Assembly (NCBI RefSeq): GCF_030252165.1
Contig: NZ_CP126969.1
Coordinates: forward strand, 1,240,001 to 1,304,000
DNA from: Corynebacterium breve
Lineage (GTDB): Bacteria > Actinomycetota > Actinomycetes > Mycobacteriales > Mycobacteriaceae
Length of the DNA stretch: 64,000 nucleotides
Direction of reading: 5' to 3'
Shown: positions 45,323 to 53,540 of the stretch, one piece after another
How positions within the stretch are numbered: the stretch's first letter is position 1
Layout: each line of letters starts with the position of its first letter
The notes under the pieces: model-generated
Databases searched by the model: none
What the model was told of the DNA's origin: nothing
The model's input: the letters and a program-made list of their open reading frames with translations, nothing else
Translations under genes and position numbers: made by a program

Positions 45323-45474
45323 TCAGGTGCCCTTCCTTGGTCAAATCTTGATAAAAAATGGTGTTGTCAGTCATTCAAGTTGACCCGAAGTGGTCCTTCG
45401 CTCATTGAGCATCCCATACAGGTAACTTTCGACGCGATACTAGAGCACCAAATTCAATCTGTCATATCACCAGC

Positions 45475-46329
45475 TCAGTGGGGCAGATTTTGGCTAGCCC
45501 CGCTCTCCTCAACTAACGCTCGAAAATTGTTGGTAATTCCCGGAGCGGTGACGACAACAAGTCGCCCTTCGACGCCCGATACGTCCAGTTCAGGGACTAC
45601 AACCCCACAACCAGCTTCCCTTGCGATCACAGCCCCCGCTGCGTAATCCCACGGGTGCAAACCATGCTCGTAATAAGCATCCACATGCCCCTCCGCAACG
45701 CGACACAAATCCAGCGCCGCCGCACCCATCCGACGAATATCGCGCACCTTTGGCAGCAACGTTGTCAATATCTGTGCCTGAGCTTCACGCCGACGTGCCG
45801 TGTAGCCGAACCCCGTGGCTACAAGGGCTTGCTCAGTGTCAGTGACATGGGAAGCCTGCAGTGGTGCAGTCTTGCCGTTGCGCCTCACGCTCGCCCCTTC
45901 GCCGCGAGCGCCAAGGTACAACTCCCCTGTAGCAACGTTGAGCACAGCGCCCGCGACCAACTCACCATGGATGGCGACACCAATCGACACCGCATAGACA
46001 GGAAGGCCGTACAGAAAATTCACCGTTCCATCGATGGGGTCAACGATCCACTGCACGCCGCTTGTCGATGACTTATCCGCGCCTTCTTCACCAACGATTC
46101 CGTCCAACGGCCTCTCCGCCGATATCCGCCCCACGATGTACTTTTCTGAAGCCTTGTCCACAACTGTCACCGGATCCACAATGGAAGACTTCGTATCCGC
46201 ATCAAGTCGGTCCTCTCCTGCAAGCTCCGCTCGTTGGGTGCGGACCAGCTCGCCTGCCCCAAGGGCGATATCGCAGGCAAGGTCTCGGAATTCTGCTGGG
46301 GTGAAGACTTGGGAAACAGTTTCGCTCAT
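45475..46329 (-). CDS. suhB: Inositol monophosphatase family protein (SuhB-like)
   Basis: Li+-sensitive Mg-dependent phosphatase fold, 284 residues. Metal-site motifs are DPVTVVDKASEKYI, GIVGEEG, WIVDPIDGTVNFLYGLP and HPWDYAAGAVIAREAGC. It may make free inositol for PI and mycothiol synthesis. ATG 46329 is used (an ATG at 46338 is also in frame). Diverges from ppgK over about 97 nt. Confidence 0.9.
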   Translation of the reverse strand: MSETVSQVFTPAEFRDLACDIALGAGELVRTQRAELAGEDRLDADTKSSIVDPVTVVDKASEKYIVGRISAERPLDGIVGEEGADKSSTSGVQWIVDPIDGTVNFLYGLPVYAVSIGVAIHGELVAGAVLNVATGELYLGARGEGASVRRNGKTAPLQASHVTDTEQALVATGFGYTARRREAQAQILTTLLPKVRDIRRMGAAALDLCRVAEGHVDAYYEHGLHPWDYAAGAVIAREAGCGVVVPELDVSGVEGRLVVVTAPGITNNFRALVEESGASQNLPH

Positions 46330-46413
46330 AGCCACCATTGTGCACCCAGAGTTTCCAATCGGCAGTGGATTCTTGGCTGCAACATCGTCGTAACATAGAC
46401 GGCCTTGTTTTTG

Positions 46414-46419
46414 TATGGT
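46414..46419 (+). promoter_or_regulatory. Candidate -10 box of a leaderless ppgK transcript
   Basis: TATGGT is followed by 7 nt and then the ATG at 46427, the spacing expected if transcription starts at or next to the start codon. No ribosome-binding site is present, which fits a leaderless mRNA. Confidence 0.5.
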
Positions 46420-46426
46420 TGTGGTT

Positions 46427-47185
46427 ATGAGCAACGAGTCAATCGGTTTGGGAATCGATATCGGTGGATCCGGCGTCAAGGGCGCCCTAGTCAACTTAGA
46501 CACAGGCGAATTTGTCGGTGATCGCATCAAGATCGCCACTCCGAAGCCCTCTACCCCAGAGGCTGTGGCTGACGTGGTCGCTGACATTGTCCATCAGAAA
46601 GAATGGAACGGCCCCGTTGGCATCTGCATGCCTTCAGTGATCAAGAACCAGACTGCGTTGTCTGCAGCGAATATCGACAAGTCGTGGATCGGTGTCAACG
46701 TCCACGACCTTTTCACCAAGCGGCTCGAGGGCCGCAAAGTTGCGGTGCTTAACGACGCCGACTCAGCAGGCCTAGCCGAAGTAGCCTACGGTCACGAGAA
46801 CGCACGCCAGGGTTCCGTCATCTTCTTAACGTTTGGCACCGGAATCGGATCCGCCTTCTTCATGAACGGAACCCTGTTCCCCAACACCGAGTTGGGTCAC
46901 ATGCTCGTCGGCAAGCAGGAGGCAGAACACCAAGCTTCCTCCGCGGTCAAAGAGAACGAAGAGCTCGGCTTTAAGAAGTGGGCAAAACGCGTTGACACCG
47001 TCCTTGCGGAATACGAAAAGCTCTTCTCCCCTTCTTGCTTCATTGTTGGCGGTGGCATTTCGCGCGAACACGAGAAGTGGGTACCGCGGTTAACTGTGGA
47101 GACTCCCGTATATCCAGCTGAACTGCGCAACCGCGCTGGGATCGTCGGAGCAGCGATGGCTGTCGACGGTGATGTAACTCCATAA
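46427..47185 (+). CDS. ppgK: Polyphosphate glucokinase
   Basis: Phosphorylates glucose with polyphosphate (and ATP) in the cytosol. It is 252 residues of the ROK family: phosphate loop GLGIDIGGSGVKGALVNLDTG, catalytic-site neighbourhood VAVLNDADSAGLAE, TFGTGIGSAFFMNG, and NTELGHMLVGKQEAEH where ROK kinases bind sugar. The length and short C-terminus are those of PpgK, not glucose-only kinases. Adjacent to suhB and upstream of sigA, the conserved order. Confidence 0.93.
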   Translation: MSNESIGLGIDIGGSGVKGALVNLDTGEFVGDRIKIATPKPSTPEAVADVVADIVHQKEWNGPVGICMPSVIKNQTALSAANIDKSWIGVNVHDLFTKRLEGRKVAVLNDADSAGLAEVAYGHENARQGSVIFLTFGTGIGSAFFMNGTLFPNTELGHMLVGKQEAEHQASSAVKENEELGFKKWAKRVDTVLAEYEKLFSPSCFIVGGGISREHEKWVPRLTVETPVYPAELRNRAGIVGAAMAVDGDVTP

Positions 47186-47234
47186 AACTTCAGGCGAAAC
47201 CCAGTACTGGGACCAATGCTCAAAATCAAGACGG

Positions 47235-47298
47235 TATACTGTACTGTTAACCGAGTTGCTCACGCAAGAGCAGGGAATATTTTGTTTCCCACCGCGTT
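47235..47298 (+). promoter_or_regulatory. sigA promoter region: TATACT -10 and a SigH-like element
   Basis: TATACT at 47235-47240 is a good vegetative -10, about 185 nt before sigA. Further down, GGGAATA (47273) and CGTT (47295) are spaced by 16 nt counted from GGGAAT, matching the -35 GGGAAT and the core of the -10 CGTT of the corynebacterial SigH consensus. The downstream half (CGTTTCT) is only partial. Confidence 0.45.
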
Positions 47299-47423
47299 TC
47301 TACGTTGAGTTAGGGTTTTGCGTATCCTTGGGCAATACGACTCAAGACGCTTCTCAGCTACCAGTATTTTATGGTTCCTGACCAGCAACGAGAAAGCACG
47401 ACGATCAAGGCGAAAGGGCGTAC

Positions 47424-48851
47424 GTGGCAGCCAGCACATCTTCCAGCAAGGCAAACGCAGCGGACGTGGATGTAAACACGACCAGCGGCGTCGCCAGCGA
47501 CGGCGAAAACAAGCAGGCGGAGCCCAAGAAGGCGACCAAGAAGACCGCTAAGAAGACCGCCAAAAAAACTGCGAGAAAGACGGCCAAAAAGACAGTCAAG
47601 AAGACTGCGAAAAAGACCGCTCGTAAGACTACGAAGAAGACGACCAAGAAAACGACGGCTAAAAAGGCTACCGCCAAAGCCGACGACGCAGTCACCGATT
47701 CCGAGGATGAGCTTCTAGAAGACGACCTTGTTGATGAGGTCGATGGTGCGGAAACCGACGAGGACGAGGGCGACTTTGACCCTACCCTCGCCGACGATGA
47801 AGAGTTCGCGGATGAAGACGAGGAAGACGAAGAGGAAGACGAAGGTTCCTCAGTCTGGGACATCGAAGAGTCCGCGGCACTTCGCCAGGCCCGCAAGGAC
47901 GCACAGCTCACTGCTTCCGCCGACTCTGTCCGTGCATACCTCAAGCAAATCGGTAAGGTTGCCCTTCTCGATGCTGAGCAAGAGGTTTCACTTGCAAAGC
48001 GCATCGAGGCTGGTCTTTATGCTCAACACCGCTTGGACGAGATGGCACGCGCTGCAGAAGAGGGCGACAAGGATGCCAAGCTCACCCCTGCTGTGAAGCG
48101 TGACCTTCGTGCGGTGGCTCGTGACGGCCGCAAGGCCAAGAACCACCTGCTCGAAGCAAACTTACGCCTGGTCGTTTCGCTGGCAAAGCGTTACACCGGC
48201 CGTGGCATGGCATTCCTTGACTTGATTCAGGAGGGCAACCTCGGCCTCATCCGCGCTGTGGAGAAGTTCGACTACTCCAAGGGGTATAAGTTCTCTACTT
48301 ACGCAACTTGGTGGATTCGCCAGGCGATTACCCGCGCTATGGCTGATCAGGCTCGTACGATCCGTATCCCTGTGCACATGGTCGAGGTCATCAACAAGCT
48401 CGGCCGTATCCAGCGCGAGCTACTGCAGGATCTGGGCCGTGAACCTACCCCGCAAGAGCTGGCCAAGGAAATGGATATCACCGAGGAAAAGGTCCTCGAA
48501 ATCCAGCAGTACGCCCGCGAGCCAATCTCTCTCGACCAGACCATTGGCGACGAAGGCGACTCCCAGCTTGGAGATTTCATCGAAGACTCCGAGGCTGTTG
48601 TCGCAGTCGATGCCGTCTCCTTTACCCTGCTCCAGGACCAGCTCCAAGACGTGCTTCACACCCTGTCCGAGCGCGAAGCTGGGGTTGTGCGCCTCCGCTT
48701 CGGTCTCACCGACGGCATGCCTCGTACCCTCGACGAGATCGGCCAAGTTTACGGCGTGACGCGCGAACGCATTCGTCAGATCGAGTCAAAGACGATGTCC
48801 AAGCTGCGTCATCCGTCGCGCTCCCAGGTGCTACGCGACTACCTGGATTAG
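47424..48851 (+). CDS. sigA: Primary RNA polymerase sigma factor SigA
   Basis: Housekeeping sigma-70 factor, 475 residues. After GTG 47424 the N-terminus has about 13 Lys-rich [12 protein letters not shown] repeats (residues 32-88), then an acidic region ([29 protein letters not shown] in part). Region 1.2 is [21 protein letters not shown], region 2 is [39 protein letters not shown]...[13 protein letters not shown] (partial quotations), and region 4 ends [41 protein letters not shown] precedes the start. Confidence 0.97.
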   Translation: MAASTSSSKANAADVDVNTTSGVASDGENKQAEPKKATKKTAKKTAKKTARKTAKKTVKKTAKKTARKTTKKTTKKTTAKKATAKADDAVTDSEDELLEDDLVDEVDGAETDEDEGDFDPTLADDEEFADEDEEDEEEDEGSSVWDIEESAALRQARKDAQLTASADSVRAYLKQIGKVALLDAEQEVSLAKRIEAGLYAQHRLDEMARAAEEGDKDAKLTPAVKRDLRAVARDGRKAKNHLLEANLRLVVSLAKRYTGRGMAFLDLIQEGNLGLIRAVEKFDYSKGYKFSTYATWWIRQAITRAMADQARTIRIPVHMVEVINKLGRIQRELLQDLGREPTPQELAKEMDITEEKVLEIQQYAREPISLDQTIGDEGDSQLGDFIEDSEAVVAVDAVSFTLLQDQLQDVLHTLSEREAGVVRLRFGLTDGMPRTLDEIGQVYGVTRERIRQIESKTMSKLRHPSRSQVLRDYLD

Positions 48852-48870
48852 TATTACGCCCCTGCTTTAC

Positions 48871-48917
48871 GACGAAGCCCCCGCGACCGGAATCATTTCG
48901 GTCGCGGGAGCTTCGTC
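48871..48917. terminator. Terminator after sigA
   Basis: Long stem GACGAAGC..CCGCGACCG / CGGTCGCGG..GCTTCGTC with a 2-nt internal asymmetry, then GTTTCGTTT. It lies 19 nt after sigA and 11 nt before the stop of the convergent DUF418 gene. Confidence 0.87.
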
Positions 48918-48927
48918 GTTTCGTTTA

Positions 48928-50271
48928 TTAGTCCAACTGCGGTGGTGCTTGTCTATTTGCGGGGTTGTGCGCGGGGTTGTGTGGAGGCTGCTGAGCAGGA
49001 ATTGGATGAGCTGGAAGCTCGGCCTGTGGCGGTTTCCACTGCGTAGGTAGGCCATTTTTTCCATACGAAATTCTGCGGTGAAGCCATTCAAACGGCCCCG
49101 GAGTACCGGTCATTTCCAGGATTACGGCAAGAATTAGCGTGACTAGCCATACTCCTGTCGCGACAACAAGTACTAGCGCAGCACCAATATCTGTAAGCAG
49201 GTTCAATGTGAAAGGTAGCGCCAAGATGAAGAACAATACAGACTGCATCAGGTAACCGGACATCGAGCGCTTGCCCAGCGCTACAGGTGCCCGGAGCCAC
49301 AGCGGCACGACATCAGTCTCTGCGTAGCGTCTTTGCACTGGCATCAAGACGACCGTCACCAACGCCACAATCGCAGGTCCAGTAATGTAGCCGAAGTTCA
49401 GGTTCAGCGTGCTGAATGTCTCTGCCCACTCAGGATTGATAAATCCGGCGGCGGATAGTCCCCAAGGCAGACCGATAAAGAGCACTACTGCTGCACCAGC
49501 GATGATCCATGCCCAAAGCGTGCGCAAGTGCTTTTCCGGCTCATGGAGTACGCCAGTGCGGGCAAAAAGGAACCCGATCAAAATCACAGGGAAAATAGTT
49601 CCCGCTGAGGCTACAACGCCAAAGACGTATCCGGCGATCGATCCAAGACCAAGCAGCATGTATCCCAGATAGTTTTCCGGCAGCGTAAAGCTGTAGTTGA
49701 TCATCTTGTCGCCGAATGAGTTCATCATGAAAAAGGTGAATGCAGTTCCCACCGTCACTCCAAGACCGAGCAGCACTCCTGCAATCCACTTAATGGCCTT
49801 GTTCGATAGACCGATCATCAACGCGACGATCATCGCCAGTAGGCCATACAAAATCATGATGTCGCCGAAGAAGAGGAAAATGCAGTGGATGACACCGAAC
49901 AGAGCCAAGAAACCATAGCGGCGAACGAGGACCAGCATTGCCTTGTTGCGAGGGAACTGACGACGCTGCAAGCTGAGCGAAATCAATCCGATGCCGAAGC
50001 CGAGCAGAGTCGCAAACATCGGGAGTCCGCGCACATGCGCAAACATTGCGGAAAAGACCATCGCTAGTTGATCCAGAAGATGATGAGTTTCCGAGGCTCC
50101 TGGGTAGAAGCCTCCCAGCATCGAGTCGCCCTCCGCGTCGATGGGGATCGCCCACGCCGTGGGGAGGTTGGCTACTGCGATGCCTAGCAAAGCCAAGCCG
50201 CGGGCCACATCGGGCGCAAGAATGCGCTTCGAGGTGGTTCCGCGGCGTTGAATTTTTTGAGCGGTATCCAC
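48928..50271 (-). CDS. DUF418 family membrane protein
   Basis: 447 residues with about ten membrane segments. The N-terminal RILAPDVARGLALLGIAVANLP is the usual opening of DUF418/YeiB proteins. HCIFLFFGDIMILYGLLAMIVA, LGKRSMSGYLMQSVLFFIL and the closing TGTPGPFEWLHRRISYG are typical of DUF418, followed by a Pro/His-rich tail. These resemble acyltransferase-3-like membrane proteins; function unknown. Three nt downstream of the DUF4190 gene. Confidence 0.87.
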   Translation of the reverse strand: MDTAQKIQRRGTTSKRILAPDVARGLALLGIAVANLPTAWAIPIDAEGDSMLGGFYPGASETHHLLDQLAMVFSAMFAHVRGLPMFATLLGFGIGLISLSLQRRQFPRNKAMLVLVRRYGFLALFGVIHCIFLFFGDIMILYGLLAMIVALMIGLSNKAIKWIAGVLLGLGVTVGTAFTFFMMNSFGDKMINYSFTLPENYLGYMLLGLGSIAGYVFGVVASAGTIFPVILIGFLFARTGVLHEPEKHLRTLWAWIIAGAAVVLFIGLPWGLSAAGFINPEWAETFSTLNLNFGYITGPAIVALVTVVLMPVQRRYAETDVVPLWLRAPVALGKRSMSGYLMQSVLFFILALPFTLNLLTDIGAALVLVVATGVWLVTLILAVILEMTGTPGPFEWLHRRISYGKNGLPTQWKPPQAELPAHPIPAQQPPHNPAHNPANRQAPPQLD

Positions 50272-50274
50272 GAT

Positions 50275-50868
50275 TTACTGGTTCGCGTTTTCGATGACGT
50301 CTTGGACGCACTGCTCATACTCGTCTGGCGAGTCCAGGAGGTGCTCACAATCTTTCATGCCAGATTCCTGGTAGAAGGACATCATGCCAACGCCGAGGAA
50401 CAGGAGGCCAACAGTCATAACCAAAGCGATGATGGAAGTGACCACACCACCAATCGCCATGCCCTTACGAGTCACAGGGCCGGTGATCTTGTTTGCACGA
50501 CGGATACCCATGATGCCGAGAATCAGGCCGATGATCGCGGCGAGCGTGCCTACTGGGAACAGGAAAATGGTGATGACAAGAACGATGCCGACGATGCCCA
50601 GGATCAAAGACCACAGTGCAAGGTTGTTCTTTTCCACTGGCTGCCCAGCCTGGTAGCCACCCTGGTTCGGGTAGCTTTCCTGTGCCGAGTAGCCGGTCTG
50701 ATCGGAGTAGCTGGAGGAGCTACCAGCTCCATCGGTGGGGCCACTCTGTGGATAGGACGAGGTGTAGTCCGTTCCACCCTGTGCGGAGTCTCCGCCGGGG
50801 TTGTTGTATGGGCCGTTGTCCGGCTGATTGTTGCCAAAAGGGTTGTTTTGGTTCGAATTGTCCGTCAT
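50275..50868 (-). CDS. DUF4190 membrane protein with Gln/Ser/Tyr-rich N-terminus
   Basis: 197 residues. The first 80 are low-complexity and polar (Asn/Gln/Pro/Gly/Ser/Tyr). Two or three membrane segments follow with the DUF4190 motif (LILGIVGIVLVITIFLFPVGTLAAIIGLILGIMG in part, then RRANKITGPVTRKGMAIGGVV), and a soluble C-terminal part has two Cys (DCEHLLDS...EQCVQDV). ATG 50868; the ORF upstream is not coding. Cell-envelope stress or division roles have been proposed for similar proteins; not evident here. Confidence 0.78.
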   Translation of the reverse strand: MTDNSNQNNPFGNNQPDNGPYNNPGGDSAQGGTDYTSSYPQSGPTDGAGSSSSYSDQTGYSAQESYPNQGGYQAGQPVEKNNLALWSLILGIVGIVLVITIFLFPVGTLAAIIGLILGIMGIRRANKITGPVTRKGMAIGGVVTSIIALVMTVGLLFLGVGMMSFYQESGMKDCEHLLDSPDEYEQCVQDVIENANQ

Positions 50869-50962
50869 GAGGGAGGGTATCCTTCCATCGGTATCGCATC
50901 GGGCAAATATGTTCCCTTCTACAGTACAGTTCCCGGACGGTCCCCGCTTATGAAAACGGAAA

Positions 50963-52723
50963 TCACCAATCGCTAAGGTAGGCGATTCTCTCGCGCAACT
51001 GCTCGGCAGAGCATAGAGCCGTGGGAGGCCCGCCACACGCTTTTCTCACCTCGGTGTGAATCGAACCGTGCGGACGTCCTGTTCGACCCGCAGTAATCGA
51101 TACCAATGTATTTAACTGTTTGCGCAGTGCTGGGATCTCATCGGAGGCGACCCCCGATGATCCAGGGTCTGAATCGTCTGGCTTCTTCTTAGTCGAAGTC
51201 CCGAGCATCTCCTCGCGTTCTCGCTGCTCTCTTTCTGCTGCCCGGCGCGCCTTTTCTTCAGCTTCTTGCGCGTCGAGTTGATCGCTTTGCCGCTTGCGCA
51301 GCAGAGTCTTTACTTGCTCTGCATCGAGTAGACCTGGAAGGCCGAGATATTCGCGTTCTTCTGCGGAACCTGCGAGGGTTGGGGTTCCATAAGTAGATCC
51401 ATCGAAAATGAGCGAGTCCAACTCCGCCGACGCCCCCAACGCCTCGTAGGTTCCGGGCTCGTCAGGTTCGTTCTGCTCTCGGTTAGCCTCCGCCACCAAG
51501 TCGTCGTCCCAGCCGTCCTTTTCTCGGTGGGGCTTGCCCAATACGTGATCGCGAGAGACCTCCATCTCTTCAGCTAGGCGAAGCAGTACCGGCACAGAGG
51601 GCAAAAACACCGATGCGGACTCGCCCGGCATTCGGGAACGCACGAAGCGACCGATTGCTTGAGCGAAGAACAGTGGCGTCGACGCCGATGTCGCATACAC
51701 ACCTACGGCGAGTCGAGGAACGTCGACGCCTTCAGACACCATGCGGACTGCCACCATCCACTCGTCGCGTGACGCGGAGAATTCATCAATACGCTCGGAG
51801 GAACCGGGTTCATCAGACAAGATGACTGAAACCGGGGTGGAACTTAAGCTTTCGAGGATTTTCGCATAGGCACGTGCTGTTGTCGTGTCCGTTGCTATGA
51901 CCAAACCACCTGCATCTGGCATGTTGGTGCGTACCTTTTGAAGGCGCGTGTGCGCAGCCGTCAAGACAGCCGCGATCCAATCCCCCTTTGGGTCCAACGC
52001 GGTTTTCCACGCGCGGGCAGTTTGCTCGGGGTTGAGGGGCTCACCGAGGCGGGCCGAATACTCTTCCCCGGCCGAGTCACGCCATTGTGCCTCGCCAGAG
52101 TAGGCAAGGAACACCACTGGACGAACAACACCGTCTTTAAGCGCTTCGGCGTAGCCGTATGTGTAATCTGCTCGCGAAACTTGATGGCCGTCGCCGTCTT
52201 CTTCGTAGCGCACAAACGGAATCGCCGAATCGTCTGAGCGGAAAGGCGTACCGGTCAAAGCGAGTCGGTGCTCGACATCGTTGTAGGCCTCGTAAACGCC
52301 ATCGCCCCAGCTTTTGGAGTCACCGGCATGGTGAATCTCATCCATAATCACCAGCGTCTTGCGTGACGACGACACCGCGTGGTGCTTAAACGGGTGCATG
52401 CCAACTTGCGCATAGGTTACAACGATGCCGTCAAAGGCTGGGTTAAACGCAGATGAATTGGTGAAATTGGGATCAAGCGAAATTCGAAAACGCTTCGCTG
52501 CCTCGCTCCACTGATGCTTCAAGTGTTCAGTAGGCACCACGACGATAAGGCGCTCCACCGAGCGATCCGCCAGCAGCGTGGCAGCCAACGTCAAAGCAAA
52601 AGTAGTCTTACCCGCGCCTGGCGTAGCCACTGCGAGGAAGTCTCTTGGCTTCTTGTGGAGAAACTGATCAAGGGCCTCTTGCTGCCATATACGCAGCTGA
52701 GGCCCTGGCGCAGGTTGGGTCAC
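50963..52723 (-). CDS. DEAD/DEAH-box helicase (SSL2/XPB-like)
   Basis: Superfamily 2 helicase, 586 residues: Q-region LRIWQQEALDQFL, Walker A VATPGAGKTTFAL, DEAH-like VIMDEIHHAGD, motif III LTGTPFRSDDS, and motif VI AQAIGRFVRSR. The C-terminal third is charged and partly coiled (EEKARRAAEREQREREEM), ending with a small domain. It looks like the actinobacterial SSL2-type helicase often paired with DUF3039; target (DNA or RNA) unknown. Its start overlaps the DUF3039 gene by 4 nt (ATGA). Confidence 0.87.
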   Translation of the reverse strand: MTQPAPGPQLRIWQQEALDQFLHKKPRDFLAVATPGAGKTTFALTLAATLLADRSVERLIVVVPTEHLKHQWSEAAKRFRISLDPNFTNSSAFNPAFDGIVVTYAQVGMHPFKHHAVSSSRKTLVIMDEIHHAGDSKSWGDGVYEAYNDVEHRLALTGTPFRSDDSAIPFVRYEEDGDGHQVSRADYTYGYAEALKDGVVRPVVFLAYSGEAQWRDSAGEEYSARLGEPLNPEQTARAWKTALDPKGDWIAAVLTAAHTRLQKVRTNMPDAGGLVIATDTTTARAYAKILESLSSTPVSVILSDEPGSSERIDEFSASRDEWMVAVRMVSEGVDVPRLAVGVYATSASTPLFFAQAIGRFVRSRMPGESASVFLPSVPVLLRLAEEMEVSRDHVLGKPHREKDGWDDDLVAEANREQNEPDEPGTYEALGASAELDSLIFDGSTYGTPTLAGSAEEREYLGLPGLLDAEQVKTLLRKRQSDQLDAQEAEEKARRAAEREQREREEMLGTSTKKKPDDSDPGSSGVASDEIPALRKQLNTLVSITAGRTGRPHGSIHTEVRKACGGPPTALCSAEQLRERIAYLSDW

Positions 52724-52974
52724 TTGCGACGCAACCCCTTAAAAATGCGCTCGCAGTCAGGACACACGGGAGAGCCGGGTTTTGCTTGCTTGGTTACGGG
52801 GAAAGTCTCTCCGCACAGTGCAACGACCATCTTTCCGCTAACGGCAGATGTCACGATTTGGTCCTTCTTCACGTAGTGGAAGAACTTCGGGGTGCCATCA
52901 TCGGTCCCCGTGGTGGTGTCTTCACGAATATCTGGGCGCTCAATGGTTTTCGTCGTCGTTCTCACATTCTCCAT
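52720..52974 (-). CDS. DUF3039 small protein
   Basis: 84 residues with KFFHYVKKDQIVTSAVSGKMVVALCGETF, VTKQAKPGSPVCPDCERIFKGL; a CxxC plus upstream Cys suggest a zinc site. Function unknown. Coupled (ATGA overlap) to the SSL2-type helicase, which suggests a working partnership. It diverges from the DUF3099 gene across 52 nt. Confidence 0.83.
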   Translation of the reverse strand: MENVRTTTKTIERPDIREDTTTGTDDGTPKFFHYVKKDQIVTSAVSGKMVVALCGETFPVTKQAKPGSPVCPDCERIFKGLRRK

Positions 52975-53026
52975 CATGCCTCACTTTCTTCAATTTCTTA
53001 AGCTGTTCGGGCTACCCTTGGAATAC

Positions 53027-53521
53027 ATGGACGGCGTAGAAGGCAAAGATTGGGTTGACGCGGATGCTCCTCCGGAGGAGCATCCCCGTCGTCGGTTCTC
53101 GCTGCGCCCCCGCAAACCAGAACTCATCACCGATGCGACAACGTCGCCGGAACAAAACCGGCACACTCGCGAGGTTAAGTATCTGGTCTTGCAGTTGCTG
53201 CGTGTGCCGTTCATCTTCGCCAGCATCTGGCTCGGTTTCGAGCAGATGTGGTGGCCCGCGGCGTTCTTCTTTACAGTGTCTGTCCCCATGCCGTGGATTG
53301 CGGTCGTGATCGCTAACGGTCGCGGCGAGCCACGCGATTCGCGTGCGCGAAACGTGTACAAGCCGGCCGTCGCTCGTCACCACGCCATTGAGTCGGAGAA
53401 ACAGATTGCTCTTGAAGCGCGTCATGGGACAGGTGTGGAGCACAACCTTCCCGCTACCATCGATCATGATGACATCATCAACGGGGTGATCGATCACGAT
53501 GATCCCCCAGCCGGACACTAA
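53027..53521 (+). CDS. DUF3099 membrane protein
   Basis: 164 residues: acidic/basic N-terminus (MDGVEGKDWVDADAPPEE, RPRKPELITDATTSPEQN), then two membrane segments (VLQLLRVPFIFASIWLGF and WPAAFFFTVSVPMPWIAVVIA) and a hydrophilic His/Asp-rich tail (IDHDDIINGVIDHDD). Typical DUF3099. TACCCT 8-14 nt before the ATG suggests a leaderless transcript. Function unknown; conserved upstream of sigB. Confidence 0.8.
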   Translation: MDGVEGKDWVDADAPPEEHPRRRFSLRPRKPELITDATTSPEQNRHTREVKYLVLQLLRVPFIFASIWLGFEQMWWPAAFFFTVSVPMPWIAVVIANGRGEPRDSRARNVYKPAVARHHAIESEKQIALEARHGTGVEHNLPATIDHDDIINGVIDHDDPPAGH

Positions 53522-53540
53522 CTACTTGAGGAGTTTTTGA

